A stretch of DNA of 27,279 nt from JBEKLJ01 sp050010255 (GTDB taxonomy: Bacteria; Acidobacteriota; Terriglobia; Bryobacterales; Bryobacteraceae): the NCBI GenBank assembly GCA_050010255.1, contig JBEKLJ010000014.1, forward strand, positions 1-27,279, read 5' to 3'. The translations under genes were made by a program, and so were the position numbers. Below the pieces are notes generated by a model that was given only the letters and a program-made list of their open reading frames with translations, ran no database searches and was not told the DNA's origin. Below are positions 1 through 7,252 of this stretch, one piece after another. Positions within the stretch are counted from its first letter, which is position 1, and each line of letters begins with the position of its first letter.

Positions 1-1092
1 GAAGAGAGCAAGATGAGCAAGTCGCGCGGCAACATCGTCCGCCCGGAGCCGATCCGCCGGGTTGTGGGCACCGACTGCCTGCGCTACTTCCTGCTGCGGG
101 AGGTCGTCTTCGGTCAGGACGGCAGCTTCAGCTACGACGCGCTCGTCGGCCGCTACAACTCCGACCTGGCCAACGGCCTCGGCAACCTCGCCAGCCGCAC
201 ACTGACCATGATCCAGAACTACTGCGGCGGGCAGATCCCCGCCGGCGGCGGCGACGCGGCTCTGGCCCAACTCGCCGGGCAGACCGTATCGGGCTTCCTG
301 GCCGCGTTCGAGAACTTCGAGTTCTCCAAGGGCCTGGAGGCCGTCTGGGCGCTGCTCTCGGCCACCGACAAGCACATCGTCGAGCAGGCGCCCTGGGCGC
401 TGGTGAAGAATGGCGACGCGGCCTCGCTCGCCAAACTCCACTCGACGCTATACAGCGCCGCCGAGGTTCTCCGCATCGCCACCGTCCTGCTCGCGCCCGT
501 GCTGCCCGACTCCACGGCCAGGATCTGGGCCCAGCTCGGCTTCCAGGAGCCCATCGAATCGGTCCGGATCAATGACCTGCGCTGGGGCCAGCTCGCGCCC
601 GGCCAGAGGATCGGCGAGATCGCGCCCGTCTTCCCGCGCATCGAGGCCTCCAAGGCCATCGCCGAGATGCGCCGCCTGGAGGAAGAGGAATCCGCCCGCC
701 AGGCGGTGCTGGTCGGGAAGGCGCCCGCCGGCCAACCCGCCACGGCCGCGGCGGAGCTCTCGGCCACGATCACCATCGACGACTTCGCCAAGATCGATAT
801 GCGCGTGGGTCTGGTCCTGGAGGCCCAGCTCGTCAAGGGCGCCAGCAAACTCCTCCAGCTCAAGGTGGACCTGGCCGAGGGCGAGCCGCGCACCCTGGTC
901 GCCGGCATTGCGGAGTCCTACCAGCCGGAGCAGCTCGTCGGCCGCAAGGTCGTCATTGTGGTCAACCTCGAGCCGCGCAAGGTGCGCGGCATCACTTCCA
1001 ATGGCATGATCGTCGCGGCGTCGCTCGAGGGCGGCAAGCCCGTGCTGGCCGGCTTCCTGGAGGACGTTCCCATCGGCGCGCGGCTGAAGTAG
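1..1092 (+). CDS. metG: Methionyl-tRNA synthetase, C-terminal part (truncated by window edge)
   Basis: Charges tRNA-Met with methionine in the cytoplasm. The frame is open from base 1, so the Rossmann-fold catalytic core lies outside the window. What remains opens with EESKMSKSRGN, and the KMSKS ATP-binding signature occupies bases 10-24. The helical anticodon-binding domain follows, with the stretch ending APWALVKNG typical of class Ia MetRS. The last ~110 residues (from DDFAKIDMRVG to GARLK) are the EMAPII/Trbp111-like OB-fold tRNA-binding domain that many bacterial MetRS proteins carry for dimerisation and tRNA binding. An Ala/Glu-rich linker with EEEES joins the two. The methionine at base 13 is internal, not the start. 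The stop at 1090-1092 lies 10 nt before tatD, suggesting co-transcription, a common metG-tatD arrangement. Confidence 0.96.
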   Translation, partial: EESKMSKSRGNIVRPEPIRRVVGTDCLRYFLLREVVFGQDGSFSYDALVGRYNSDLANGLGNLASRTLTMIQNYCGGQIPAGGGDAALAQLAGQTVSGFLAAFENFEFSKGLEAVWALLSATDKHIVEQAPWALVKNGDAASLAKLHSTLYSAAEVLRIATVLLAPVLPDSTARIWAQLGFQEPIESVRINDLRWGQLAPGQRIGEIAPVFPRIEASKAIAEMRRLEEEESARQAVLVGKAPAGQPATAAAELSATITIDDFAKIDMRVGLVLEAQLVKGASKLLQLKVDLAEGEPRTLVAGIAESYQPEQLVGRKVVIVVNLEPRKVRGITSNGMIVAASLEGGKPVLAGFLEDVPIGARLK

Positions 1093-1102
1093 TCATGCGG
1101 GT

Positions 1103-1879
1103 ATGAAGCTGGTTGATTCCCACTGCCACCTGGATGACGCGCAGTTCGACGCCGACCGGGGCGCCGTCCTCGAGCGTGCCCGCGCCGCCGGCGTTGAAAT
1201 GATCCTCGCCGTTGGCGCCGGCAGCGGCCCGCCCGATCTGGAAGCCGGCGTCCGCTTGGCCGAGACCTACCCGGGGTTATATGCCACCGTGGGCGTCCAC
1301 CCTCACGATGCGGCCAAGGCCACGCCCGCAACCTTCGCGCGCCTGCGCCAGCTTCTCCAACACCCCCAGGTGATCGCGCTGGGCGAGATCGGGCTGGACT
1401 ACCACTACAACTTCTCGCCGCCCGAGGTTCAGCGCGAGGTCTTTCGCCAGCAGCTCGAAATCGCGCTCCAGGCCAGCAAGCCGGTCGTAATTCACACGCG
1501 CGAAGCCTGGGAGGACACCTTGCGCCTCCTGGGCGAGCACGCGCCGGCCGGCCGCGCCGCCGGTATCATGCACTGCTTCTCCGGCGGGCCCGAAGAGGCG
1601 GCGCAGTCGATCGAGCTGGGTTTCTACATCAGCTTCGCCGGCGTCGTGACGTTCCCCAAAGCCGCGCGGGTCCAGGCCGCCGCGCGCATGGCGCCGCCCG
1701 ATCGCCTGCTGGTCGAGACCGACGCGCCCTACCTCGCCCCCGTACCCTATCGCGGCCGGCGCAACGAGCCCGCTTACGTGGTGGAGACCGCGCGCCAGCT
1801 CGCCGTGCTCCGCCAGACCACGCTCGAGGAGATCGCCGCCGCCACAACGGCGAATTTCAGAACCTTGTTCGGCCTGTAG
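1103..1879 (+). CDS. tatD: TatD family metal-dependent hydrolase / 3'-5' DNase
   Basis: 258 residues, the normal TatD length, and TIM-barrel amidohydrolase-like throughout. The metal ligands are visible: H7 and H9 in DSHCHLD, E95 in GEIGLDYHY, H131 in VVIHTREAW, H157 in IMHCFSGG and D207 in VETDAPYLAP. Family members are Mg-dependent cytoplasmic nucleases implicated in DNA repair and RNA or peptide quality control. The name comes from an E. coli tat operon location and does not imply a Tat export role. It starts 10 nt after the metG stop and is probably translated from the same transcript. It is convergent with the gene at 1895 with only 15 nt between them, so no separate terminator is obvious. 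YcfH/YabD-type subfamily is likely, but the exact substrate is not readable from sequence. Confidence 0.94.
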   Translation: MKLVDSHCHLDDAQFDADRGAVLERARAAGVEMILAVGAGSGPPDLEAGVRLAETYPGLYATVGVHPHDAAKATPATFARLRQLLQHPQVIALGEIGLDYHYNFSPPEVQREVFRQQLEIALQASKPVVIHTREAWEDTLRLLGEHAPAGRAAGIMHCFSGGPEEAAQSIELGFYISFAGVVTFPKAARVQAAARMAPPDRLLVETDAPYLAPVPYRGRRNEPAYVVETARQLAVLRQTTLEEIAAATTANFRTLFGL

Positions 1880-1894
1880 CTGCCGCGACTGTGC

Positions 1895-2581
1895 TCAGAA
1901 ACTGAAGCCCACCTGGCCGAGGATATTCACCCACTCATCGCGCGTGCGGAAGGGAGGCACGCCGCCCAGCGGCTCGCCCTGCGTGTGGCCCCGGTAGACC
2001 TTGGTAACCGCCCCGACGCGGAAGTGCTGGTAGCGATCGAGGAAGAAGCTGAGGTCGGCGAGCGCGTAATACCCCCAGCCGTCGCGCGCGGTGCAGACCG
2101 GGCAGTCCACCTTGTAGTATTCGCTCGGCTGGTGCAGCAGCTCGGCGTAACGCATGTAGGCGCCGCCGCCCCCGCCGGAGATCAACACCCGGCCGCGGGC
2201 CAGCGGCAGGATCGCCCGCCCGCCAAAGGGAATGAAGAACTGGCGGTCGCGGATCCTCAGCGGGCCGAGTTCGGTCTCCAGGTAGTCCCGGACCTCCGCG
2301 GCGCCGAAGACAACGTCCAGACCGACATCGGCCTGGAAGTAACGCTGAAAGCGGTAGCCGTAGCCGATGGAGATCCCCGGCCGGTCGGAAAAGTACGGCT
2401 TGAGGTCGGCCCTGGGCTCCCCAACGCCGGCGCCGAAGGTGAAGTTGTGGCGGGGGTAGTAGGAATCGGCGGAGGCGTACCGCAACTGCGCCGGAAGGAT
2501 GGCAGCGGCGGCCAGGAGCAACCCGGCCGCCCGCCTCAGCGTTCGGCCGCGAGTACTTCGAAGGAAATGGCCGGTTCGCAT
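1895..2581 (-). CDS. Predicted outer-membrane beta-barrel protein, function unknown
   Basis: 228 residues. The N terminus has an Arg-rich n-region, a hydrophobic stretch AAGLLLAAAAILPA and a possible signal-peptidase site after YASA, so export by Sec is likely. The mature part alternates polar and aromatic/hydrophobic residues (FTFGAGVG, ISIGYGYRFQRYFQADVGLDVVFG, GYYALADLSFFLDRY). It ends in a terminal Phe (ILGQVGFSF), the classic C-terminal signature recognised by the BAM outer-membrane assembly machinery. A CPVC pair lies near residue 160 and could form a disulfide. The size would fit an 8-stranded barrel of the OmpA/OmpW-like class. No specific family is recognised. No clear Shine-Dalgarno sequence precedes the ATG at 2581. 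Barrel and export are inferred from pattern only. Confidence 0.7.
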   Translation of the reverse strand: MRTGHFLRSTRGRTLRRAAGLLLAAAAILPAQLRYASADSYYPRHNFTFGAGVGEPRADLKPYFSDRPGISIGYGYRFQRYFQADVGLDVVFGAAEVRDYLETELGPLRIRDRQFFIPFGGRAILPLARGRVLISGGGGGAYMRYAELLHQPSEYYKVDCPVCTARDGWGYYALADLSFFLDRYQHFRVGAVTKVYRGHTQGEPLGGVPPFRTRDEWVNILGQVGFSF

Positions 2582-2636
2582 TCGCTTCTACAGACGTTGC
2601 CAGACCGGGCGGCGTTTCACTTCCAGGACCTCAGGC

Positions 2637-3044
2637 CTAGGCCGTCCGCCGGAACCCCGCGGGACGCCTCCGCCGCAGTTGCGCCAGGCTTCCGAGGACG
2701 GCCAGCAGTGCGGCCGCGACGAAGCACACCGCGCCGAGGAAACCTCCGCGCGCGAAGGTGTAAGAGCTGAAGAAGTACCCGCGCACCAGTAGAACCAGCA
2801 CGGCCAGGCTCCAGACCACGAACAGCACCGGAACGATCCGCTTGATTGCCAGCAGGGTGACGATCAACGCCAGCAGCCCGAAGCCGGACAGCAGGCAGGT
2901 CAGCCCTAGACCCTGCCAGGGCAGGAACCCGATCTGAAGTGTGTGCTGCCCGCTGGTCCAGGCGACAAACGAGATCGCTAGCATTGCCAGGCCCAGAAGG
3001 ATATGAAAGGCAAAGCTGAAAATGCGAATCACCAGTCCAACCAT
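2637..3044 (-). CDS. Small four-helix inner-membrane protein, function unknown
   Basis: 135 residues when started at the ATG at 3042-3044. This start is preferred because a perfect AGGAGG (bases 3052-3057, read on the minus strand) sits 7 nt upstream. A longer frame reaching 3221 adds an Arg-rich stretch that looks like translated leader. Four hydrophobic segments are visible, near residues 3-26 (VIRIFSFAFHILLGLAMLAIS), 38-62, 68-85 and 95-115. A basic tail RRRRPAG follows, which by the positive-inside rule suggests a cytoplasmic C terminus. No catalytic motifs or known family are recognised. It is divergent from hrcA, with about 230 nt between the start codons, and lies 55 nt upstream of the barrel-like gene on the same strand, so the two could be co-transcribed. 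Confidence 0.72.
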   Translation of the reverse strand: MVGLVIRIFSFAFHILLGLAMLAISFVAWTSGQHTLQIGFLPWQGLGLTCLLSGFGLLALIVTLLAIKRIVPVLFVVWSLAVLVLLVRGYFFSSYTFARGGFLGAVCFVAAALLAVLGSLAQLRRRRPAGFRRTA

Positions 3045-3241
3045 CCACGGGCCTCCTGTTCCCCCGGCCGGCGCCGTATGCGTTCGGCGGTCGCGGAAAG
3101 GAACTGCCATTGTAACAAGAGGCTCGCCGGCTGCGGCTTGCGGGAGCGCAGGCAGCGCGCGGCCGCACGTCTCCGCGGTGCGGCGCCTGGTCTCTCGGAC
3201 GCTCTCGTCGCACCTCGCCACGGTCGCGGCAGGAAATCCGG

Positions 3242-3249
3242 GCTAGAAT
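3242..3249 (+). promoter_or_regulatory. Candidate -10 region of hrcA (GCTAGAAT)
   Basis: The hexamer TAGAAT (3244-3249) is one base from the sigma-70 consensus TATAAT. Transcription would start near 3256, giving a leader of about 22 nt before the ATG at 3278, and that leader contains a Shine-Dalgarno-like GAGGCGG at 3267-3273. No convincing -35 hexamer is visible at 16-18 bp. The same octamer occurs before lpdA and before the DUF1080 gene. No CIRCE operator is seen here. Confidence 0.5.
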
Positions 3250-3277
3250 GAAAGCAGGGAGTCTTCGAGGCGGAATC

Positions 3278-4315
3278 ATGCGCACTCAGCAGAGTTTGGG
3301 GCCTCGCGAGCGGGGAGTGCTGTGCTCGATCGTGGAGACCTATATCCAGACCGGGGAGCCGGTCGCCTCGAGAACGATCTCCCGGCATGGGAAGGACTCA
3401 CTCAGCCCCGCCAGCATCCGGAACGTGATGGCAGACCTGGCCGAGGCCGGCTACCTCAACCAGCCGCACACCTCGGCCGGCCGCGTGCCGACCGAGAAGG
3501 CCTTCCGGACCTACGTCGAGTCTCTGACCGCCCACCGGCTGCCGGCCCTGGATGTGGAGCGGCTGCGCGCGGACCTCAGCGGCGTCGAGTCTCTGGCCGA
3601 GCGCGTCGAGCGCTCCTCCCACTTCCTGACCGAGTTCACCCGCAACATCGGGATCGCGGTCGCCATCCCCGCCTCCAGCCAGACTCTCGACCAGATCGAG
3701 CTGCTGCGGTTGGCCGACCGGCGCATCCTGATGATTGTGGTGACGCGCGACCGCATGGTGCGCGATCGGGTGGTGTGGCTGAGCGAGGAGATCGCACAGG
3801 AGGAGCTGAACTCCATTCGCAACTACGTCAACCAGAACTTCAGCGGCTGGAAGCTGGCGGAGGCCCGCGCCGAGTTGCAGCGCCGCTTCGAGCAGGAGAG
3901 CGCCGCCTACGACGCCATCCTCAAGCGGCTGATCGTTTTCTACGGCAAGGGTCTCCTGGCGGTGGATTGGGCGCCGGAAGTCTACATGGAAGGCGCCTCG
4001 AACCTGGTCGGCCTGGATCTGCACCTGACGCGCGAGAGGATGCGGGAACTTTTCCACGCGCTGGAGCAGAAGAAGCGCGTTCTGGAGCTGCTGGGCCGGT
4101 TCCTGGAGCAGCCCTCGGGCGAGCTGGGCGTCCAGGTCGGACTGGGCGACATCCACCCGGCGATGCGGCCCCTGTCGCTGATCGGGGTCAACGTGACGCT
4201 GCGGGGTGGTCATTCGGCCAAGATCGCGGTGCTGGGCCCGATGCGAATGAACTACGAGCGCGTCATGTCGGCCGTGCTGCAAGTCGGCGACGCGTTCCAG
4301 GAGCTGGTGAGCTGA
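3278..4315 (+). CDS. hrcA: Heat-inducible transcription repressor HrcA
   Basis: 345 residues, normal for HrcA. It represses heat-shock operons by binding CIRCE elements, and its folding is controlled by GroE. Visible parts are an N-terminal winged helix (RERGVLCSIVETYIQTGEP through SPASIRNVMADLAEAGYL), the family signature QPHTSAGRVPTEKAFRTYV, a GAF-like middle domain and the C-terminal dimerisation segment (GLGDIHPAMRPLSLIGVNV and GPMRMNYERVM). An in-frame ATG at 3248 would add 10 residues, but it overlaps the likely -10 hexamer. GAGGCGG lies 4 nt before 3278, so that start is chosen. It heads the grpE-dnaJ cluster, the classic hrcA-grpE-(dnaK)-dnaJ order with dnaK missing at this place. Confidence 0.95.
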   Translation: MRTQQSLGPRERGVLCSIVETYIQTGEPVASRTISRHGKDSLSPASIRNVMADLAEAGYLNQPHTSAGRVPTEKAFRTYVESLTAHRLPALDVERLRADLSGVESLAERVERSSHFLTEFTRNIGIAVAIPASSQTLDQIELLRLADRRILMIVVTRDRMVRDRVVWLSEEIAQEELNSIRNYVNQNFSGWKLAEARAELQRRFEQESAAYDAILKRLIVFYGKGLLAVDWAPEVYMEGASNLVGLDLHLTRERMRELFHALEQKKRVLELLGRFLEQPSGELGVQVGLGDIHPAMRPLSLIGVNVTLRGGHSAKIAVLGPMRMNYERVMSAVLQVGDAFQELVS

Positions 4316-4384
4316 GGCGGCCGCCCGTGGTTTGGAAAGACCCTCCGGCAACCAAGCCGAACCCCGGAGAATCCCACGCGCAGG

Positions 4385-5014
4385 TTGCTGGATGCGCCGT
4401 CCGCGGCGGAGCCGGCGGGACCGCCGCGGAGGGCCATGCGTATTGATATGCACGAGAAGCACAGACCGACAGAATCCTCCGCCCCGCACCTCGATACTCC
4501 GGCGCTCGAGCCGGCAGCTCCCGATGGCGCCGCCGGCTCGGACCAGGCCGCGCTGCCGGCCAACCTGACCGCCGAGCGCGACCAACTGGCCCAGGAGCGC
4601 GCGAACCTCCAGGATCAGCTCCTGCGGCTGCGGGCGGAATTCGAGAACTTCCGCAAACGCGCCCAGCGCGAGCGCAGCGAATTCGCCGAGTTCGCCGCCG
4701 TGGAGGCGGTCCTCGCGATCCTGCCAGTGCTCGACGACTTCGAGCGCGCCCTCAAGGCCGGCGGCGGGGGCCAGGAGTTTCGCAAGGGAATCGAGCTGGT
4801 TTACCAGCGGCTGTTAGAGACCCTGAAGAAAATGGGGCTGGAGCCGATGGAGAGCGAGGGGCGGAAGTTCGATCCCGCCCTGCACCATGCAGTGGAAACG
4901 GAAAGGACCGACCGGATCGAGGATCACACCATCGTCGAGGAGCACCAGCGGGGCTACACTTTCAAGGGAAAACTGCTGCGGCCCGCGATGGTAAAGGTCG
5001 CGGTGCATCCGTAA
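4385..5014 (+). CDS. grpE: GrpE nucleotide exchange factor
   Basis: Cytoplasmic co-chaperone that speeds ADP release from DnaK. The frame from 4385 gives 209 residues. A disordered acidic/proline N terminus is followed by a long coiled coil (ERDQLAQERANLQDQLLRLRAEFENFRKRAQRER). The beta-rich head domain carries the family signature near the C terminus (ALHHAVETERTDRIEDHTIVEEHQ..GY..KGKLLRPAMVKVA). The start is uncertain: ATGs at 4436 and 4448 are also in frame, and the only strong Shine-Dalgarno-like GGAGGG (4428-4433) lies 2 nt before the first and 14 nt before the second. The extreme N terminus may therefore be 17 or 21 residues shorter. It lies 69 nt after hrcA and 8 nt before dnaJ, so co-transcription is likely. 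Confidence 0.94.
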   Translation: MLDAPSAAEPAGPPRRAMRIDMHEKHRPTESSAPHLDTPALEPAAPDGAAGSDQAALPANLTAERDQLAQERANLQDQLLRLRAEFENFRKRAQRERSEFAEFAAVEAVLAILPVLDDFERALKAGGGGQEFRKGIELVYQRLLETLKKMGLEPMESEGRKFDPALHHAVETERTDRIEDHTIVEEHQRGYTFKGKLLRPAMVKVAVHP

Positions 5015-5022
5015 GTTAACCC

Positions 5023-6141
5023 ATGGCCGTTGAGAAGAGAGACTACTACGAGGTGCTGGGCGTCAGCCGCACGGCGACGGAGCAGGAGCTCAAGAGCGCC
5101 TACCGCCAGGCCGCGCTCAAGCACCACCCCGACCGCAACCCCGGCAGCCGGGAGGCCGAGGAGCAGTTCAAGCAGGCGGCCGACGCCTACAGCGTGCTGA
5201 GCGATCCGCAGAAGCGCGCCGCCTACGACCGTTACGGCCACGCGGGGATCTCGACGCCGGCCGGCGGCTTCGACGCCACCGGCTTCCCCGACCTCTCGGA
5301 GATCTTCGGCGAGTTCTTCTTCGGCGACATGTTCGGCGGCGGCGGGCGACGCGGGCGCAACCGCGCCCAGCGCGGCGAGGACCTGCAGTACAACCTCGAA
5401 CTGAGCTTCGACGACGCGGTCCGCGGCCTGGCGGCCGAGATTCAGATTCCGCGGCGGGACGTGTGCGGCCGCTGCCGCGGGACGGGCGGCGAGCCGGAGG
5501 GCGGCGTCACGGCCTGCCCCACCTGCCGCGGCCGCGGAGAGATCGTCTACCAGCAGGGGTTCCTCTCGGTGCGCCGCACCTGCTCGCGCTGCGGCGGCGC
5601 CGGGCAGGTGGTGCGAAAGCCCTGCGGAAGCTGCGGCGGCGAGGGCTCCGTGGCCAGGCAGCGCAAGCTGAAGATCGACGTCCCGGCGGGCGTGGATAAC
5701 GGGACGCGGCTGCGCCTGGCCGGAGAGGGCCAGCCCGGCGTCAACGGCGGCCCGCACGGCGACCTCTACGTCTTCATCAAGGTCCAGGAGCACGCCATCT
5801 TCGAGCGCCGCGAGAATGACCTGCACTGCACCATCCCGGTCAGCATGGCCCAGGCGGCGCTCGGCGCCGAGATCCAGGCCCCGACGCTCGATGGCGCCGA
5901 GCCGCTGAAGATCCCCGGGGGCACCGAGAGCGGAACAACGCTCCGGCTGCGTCACCGCGGGGTGCCGGACGTCGACGGCCACGGCCGCGGCGATCTCTAT
6001 ATACACCTCCAGGTGAAGACCCCCGCCAAGCTGACCCGCGAGCAGCGGAAACTCTTCGAGCAGCTCGCCGAGGTCCTGCCAGTCGACAACCAGCCCGACA
6101 AGCGCGGCCTCTTCGAGAAGGTCAAAGACTACTTCATGTGA
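5023..6141 (+). CDS. dnaJ: Chaperone protein DnaJ (Hsp40, type I)
   Basis: 372 residues with the full type I layout. The J domain (1-70) has HPD at 35-37, which triggers ATP hydrolysis by DnaK. A Gly/Phe-rich linker follows (about 75-115, with GEFFFGDMFGGGGRRG). The zinc-finger domain has four CxxCxGxG modules at C148/C151, C165/C168, C187/C190 and C201/C204. The C-terminal substrate-binding domains follow (IDVPAGVDNGTRLRLAGEG and LKIPGGTESGTTLRLRHRGVP). It starts 8 nt after grpE and is last in the hrcA-grpE-dnaJ cluster. All key residues are intact. Its dnaK partner is not in this window. Confidence 0.97.
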   Translation: MAVEKRDYYEVLGVSRTATEQELKSAYRQAALKHHPDRNPGSREAEEQFKQAADAYSVLSDPQKRAAYDRYGHAGISTPAGGFDATGFPDLSEIFGEFFFGDMFGGGGRRGRNRAQRGEDLQYNLELSFDDAVRGLAAEIQIPRRDVCGRCRGTGGEPEGGVTACPTCRGRGEIVYQQGFLSVRRTCSRCGGAGQVVRKPCGSCGGEGSVARQRKLKIDVPAGVDNGTRLRLAGEGQPGVNGGPHGDLYVFIKVQEHAIFERRENDLHCTIPVSMAQAALGAEIQAPTLDGAEPLKIPGGTESGTTLRLRHRGVPDVDGHGRGDLYIHLQVKTPAKLTREQRKLFEQLAEVLPVDNQPDKRGLFEKVKDYFM

Positions 6142-6145
6142 GTGG

Positions 6146-6163
6146 CGGGCGATTGCTCGCCCG
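6146..6163 (+). terminator. Hairpin directly after dnaJ
   Basis: Perfect 7-bp stem CGGGCGA / TCGCCCG with loop TTGC, starting 4 nt after the dnaJ stop. The position suits transcription termination for the chaperone cluster. No T-tract follows, so it may instead be an mRNA 3'-end stabiliser or a Rho-assisted site. Confidence 0.5.
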
Positions 6164-6291
6164 TGCGGCCATTCTCACCTTCCTCGAGTCCGACTTCGTG
6201 GCACTCAAGGTGGATTCACACTCTTCCGGGGAGGGCGTTACGCTGCCAAGTTGCCGCACAGGCTGACAGCAGAAATGGCGTCTTGAGAAGA

Positions 6292-6331
6292 AGCGGGCGC
6301 GCGGTTGGGTCATCGGGTGAGCGCGCCCGCT
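6292..6331. other. Long GC-rich hairpin between dnaJ and vapC
   Basis: Bases 6293-6302 (GCGGGCGCGC) pair perfectly with 6321-6330, and an extra A-T pair closes the stem to 11 bp. The loop is 18 nt. It lies between two convergent genes, where a bidirectional terminator would be expected. The rest of the 240-bp gap (6142-6381) shows no gene. Confidence 0.45.
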
Positions 6332-6381
6332 CTACTGCATCAGTGGACTTGCCTGTGATGACGCTGCCGGGCGGTGCGAGG

Positions 6382-6798
6382 TTACGTCCCTCGACGGTTT
6401 CTTTGGCGATTCGCCAGCACTCGAACCTGGCGGGCCGCGATCAGCCGTTCATCCGCTGTCACCAAGGTAAGTTCAAAGACCCGCGCCGTCGCCACCAGGA
6501 ACGCGTCGGCAGGGTCCCGATGCGGCAGCCGAACCCGGGCCGTCTCGAGCGCGACCTCGTGAGTGAGCGGCGCCTCAATGAACGGCGCCGCCTTCAGCGC
6601 GTTCTCGATCCACGCGGCCGGGTCCGCATCCAGAACCACGCGGCGCTTGTGGCAGAGCAGGAGGAGTTCCCAGGTGCTGACCGGCGAGAGCCAGAGCTCG
6701 TTGCCTGGATTCTCCAGTGCCGCGGCGACCTGGCGGGTCAGCTTCGCCGGGGTCAGCAAGCTCCACAGCCAGATGTGTGTGTCCAGAAGCAGCTTCAC
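6382..6798 (-). CDS. PIN-domain toxin, VapC-type ribonuclease
   Basis: 138 residues from a GTG start at 6798. The PIN fold is recognised from LLLDTHIWLW at the N terminus, E44 in STWELLL, RDPADAFLVATA (D95/D98) and LTLVTADERL (D116). These acidic residues would coordinate Mg2+ for RNA cleavage. The order and spacing match the VapC group with the LLDTHxxLW opening. The GTG overlaps the TGA of the upstream antitoxin gene by 4 nt, so translation is coupled, as usual for type II toxin-antitoxin pairs. A longer frame reaches 7140 but only reads back through the antitoxin gene. The active site looks complete, so it is probably functional. The RNA target cannot be read from sequence. Confidence 0.88.
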   Translation of the reverse strand: MKLLLDTHIWLWSLLTPAKLTRQVAAALENPGNELWLSPVSTWELLLLCHKRRVVLDADPAAWIENALKAAPFIEAPLTHEVALETARVRLPHRDPADAFLVATARVFELTLVTADERLIAARQVRVLANRQRNRRGT

Positions 6799-7034
6799 CG
6801 GAGGGCTTCCCAGTCGCGCTCGCCGGCTGCGGGAGCGATGATATCCCCGACGATTCGCCCCGTACCGGCCATCGAACCCACCCAGTGCGACGGGCGGGGG
6901 GAGACCGAAGGTGGCGTAACCTCGGCCACTGGCTCGCCGAACCGCGTAACCAGGATGGGCTTCCGCGTCTTCCGCACCCGCTCGAGCACGGCCAGGCAGG
7001 TGGCCTTGAATTTCGAGATCGCCAGCTCCTCCAT
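6795..7034 (-). CDS. Phd/YefM-type antitoxin
   Basis: 79 residues. The N-terminal half (MEELAISKFKATCLAVLERV..KPILVTRFGEPVAEV) is the Phd/YefM DNA-binding and dimerisation fold, with the typical 'I(S)xFKAxxLxxLExV' helix and 'ILVTRxGxPVAxV' strand. The C-terminal tail (GTGRIVGDIIAPAAGERDWEAL) would wrap around and inhibit the PIN toxin encoded immediately downstream. The Asp-Trp-rich end is a common toxin-binding motif in this class. A good Shine-Dalgarno sequence (GGGAGGC) lies 7 nt before the ATG at 7034. It is likely autoregulated together with the toxin through the repeats at 7061-7089. Confidence 0.87.
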   Translation of the reverse strand: MEELAISKFKATCLAVLERVRKTRKPILVTRFGEPVAEVTPPSVSPRPSHWVGSMAGTGRIVGDIIAPAAGERDWEALR

Positions 7035-7060
7035 TTGCGATGCCTCCCGTCTCGGTCTCT

Positions 7061-7089
7061 AGTGTACCATGGTCCGAGACTATGGTCCA
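7061..7089 (-). promoter_or_regulatory. Promoter and probable operator of the first toxin-antitoxin operon
   Basis: On the minus strand GGTACACT (7068 down to 7061) gives a -10 TACACT. A -35-like TGGACC lies 17 bp upstream at 7089-7084. The spacer region holds the 8-bp palindrome ACCATGGT (7067-7074) and two direct copies of ATGGTCC (7069-7075 and 7082-7088) 13 bp apart. Repeats overlapping the -10/-35 of a Phd-type antitoxin are the expected place for autorepression. This is a positional inference. Confidence 0.5.
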
Positions 7090-7227
7090 CAGTCCACGCC
7101 GCATCCAGGGACGCCGCGCCTTAACGCGTGCCGGGATCAAAGCGATGGTTGCCTCCGCTCGAGAAATGCCCGTTAGGCCCTTGGCAACTGACGTGAATCA
7201 ACACCTTGCTTGGGCTCACGGTCCGAG

Positions 7228-7236
7228 TGATATACT
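7228..7236 (+). promoter_or_regulatory. Extended -10 promoter of the DUF2007 gene
   Basis: TGA-TATACT (7228-7236) is an extended -10 element with one mismatch to TATAAT in the hexamer. Possible -35 sequences TTGCTT (7206, 19-bp spacing) or TTGGGC (7210, 15-bp spacing) are imperfect, which extended -10 promoters tolerate. The ATG at 7253 follows 16 nt later, with GGGAGG at 7242-7247 as Shine-Dalgarno. Confidence 0.5.
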
Positions 7237-7252
7237 GCCTCGGGAGGCGGCC

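Noticed and set aside
3248..3277. Upstream ATG as the hrcA start
   Set aside because: It overlaps the likely -10 hexamer TAGAAT and has no Shine-Dalgarno sequence, whereas 3278 has GAGGCGG 4 nt upstream.
6142..7062. 306-codon plus-strand frame opposite the toxin-antitoxin pair
   Set aside because: It is antisense to two clear family members with coupled start and stop and has no domain of its own.
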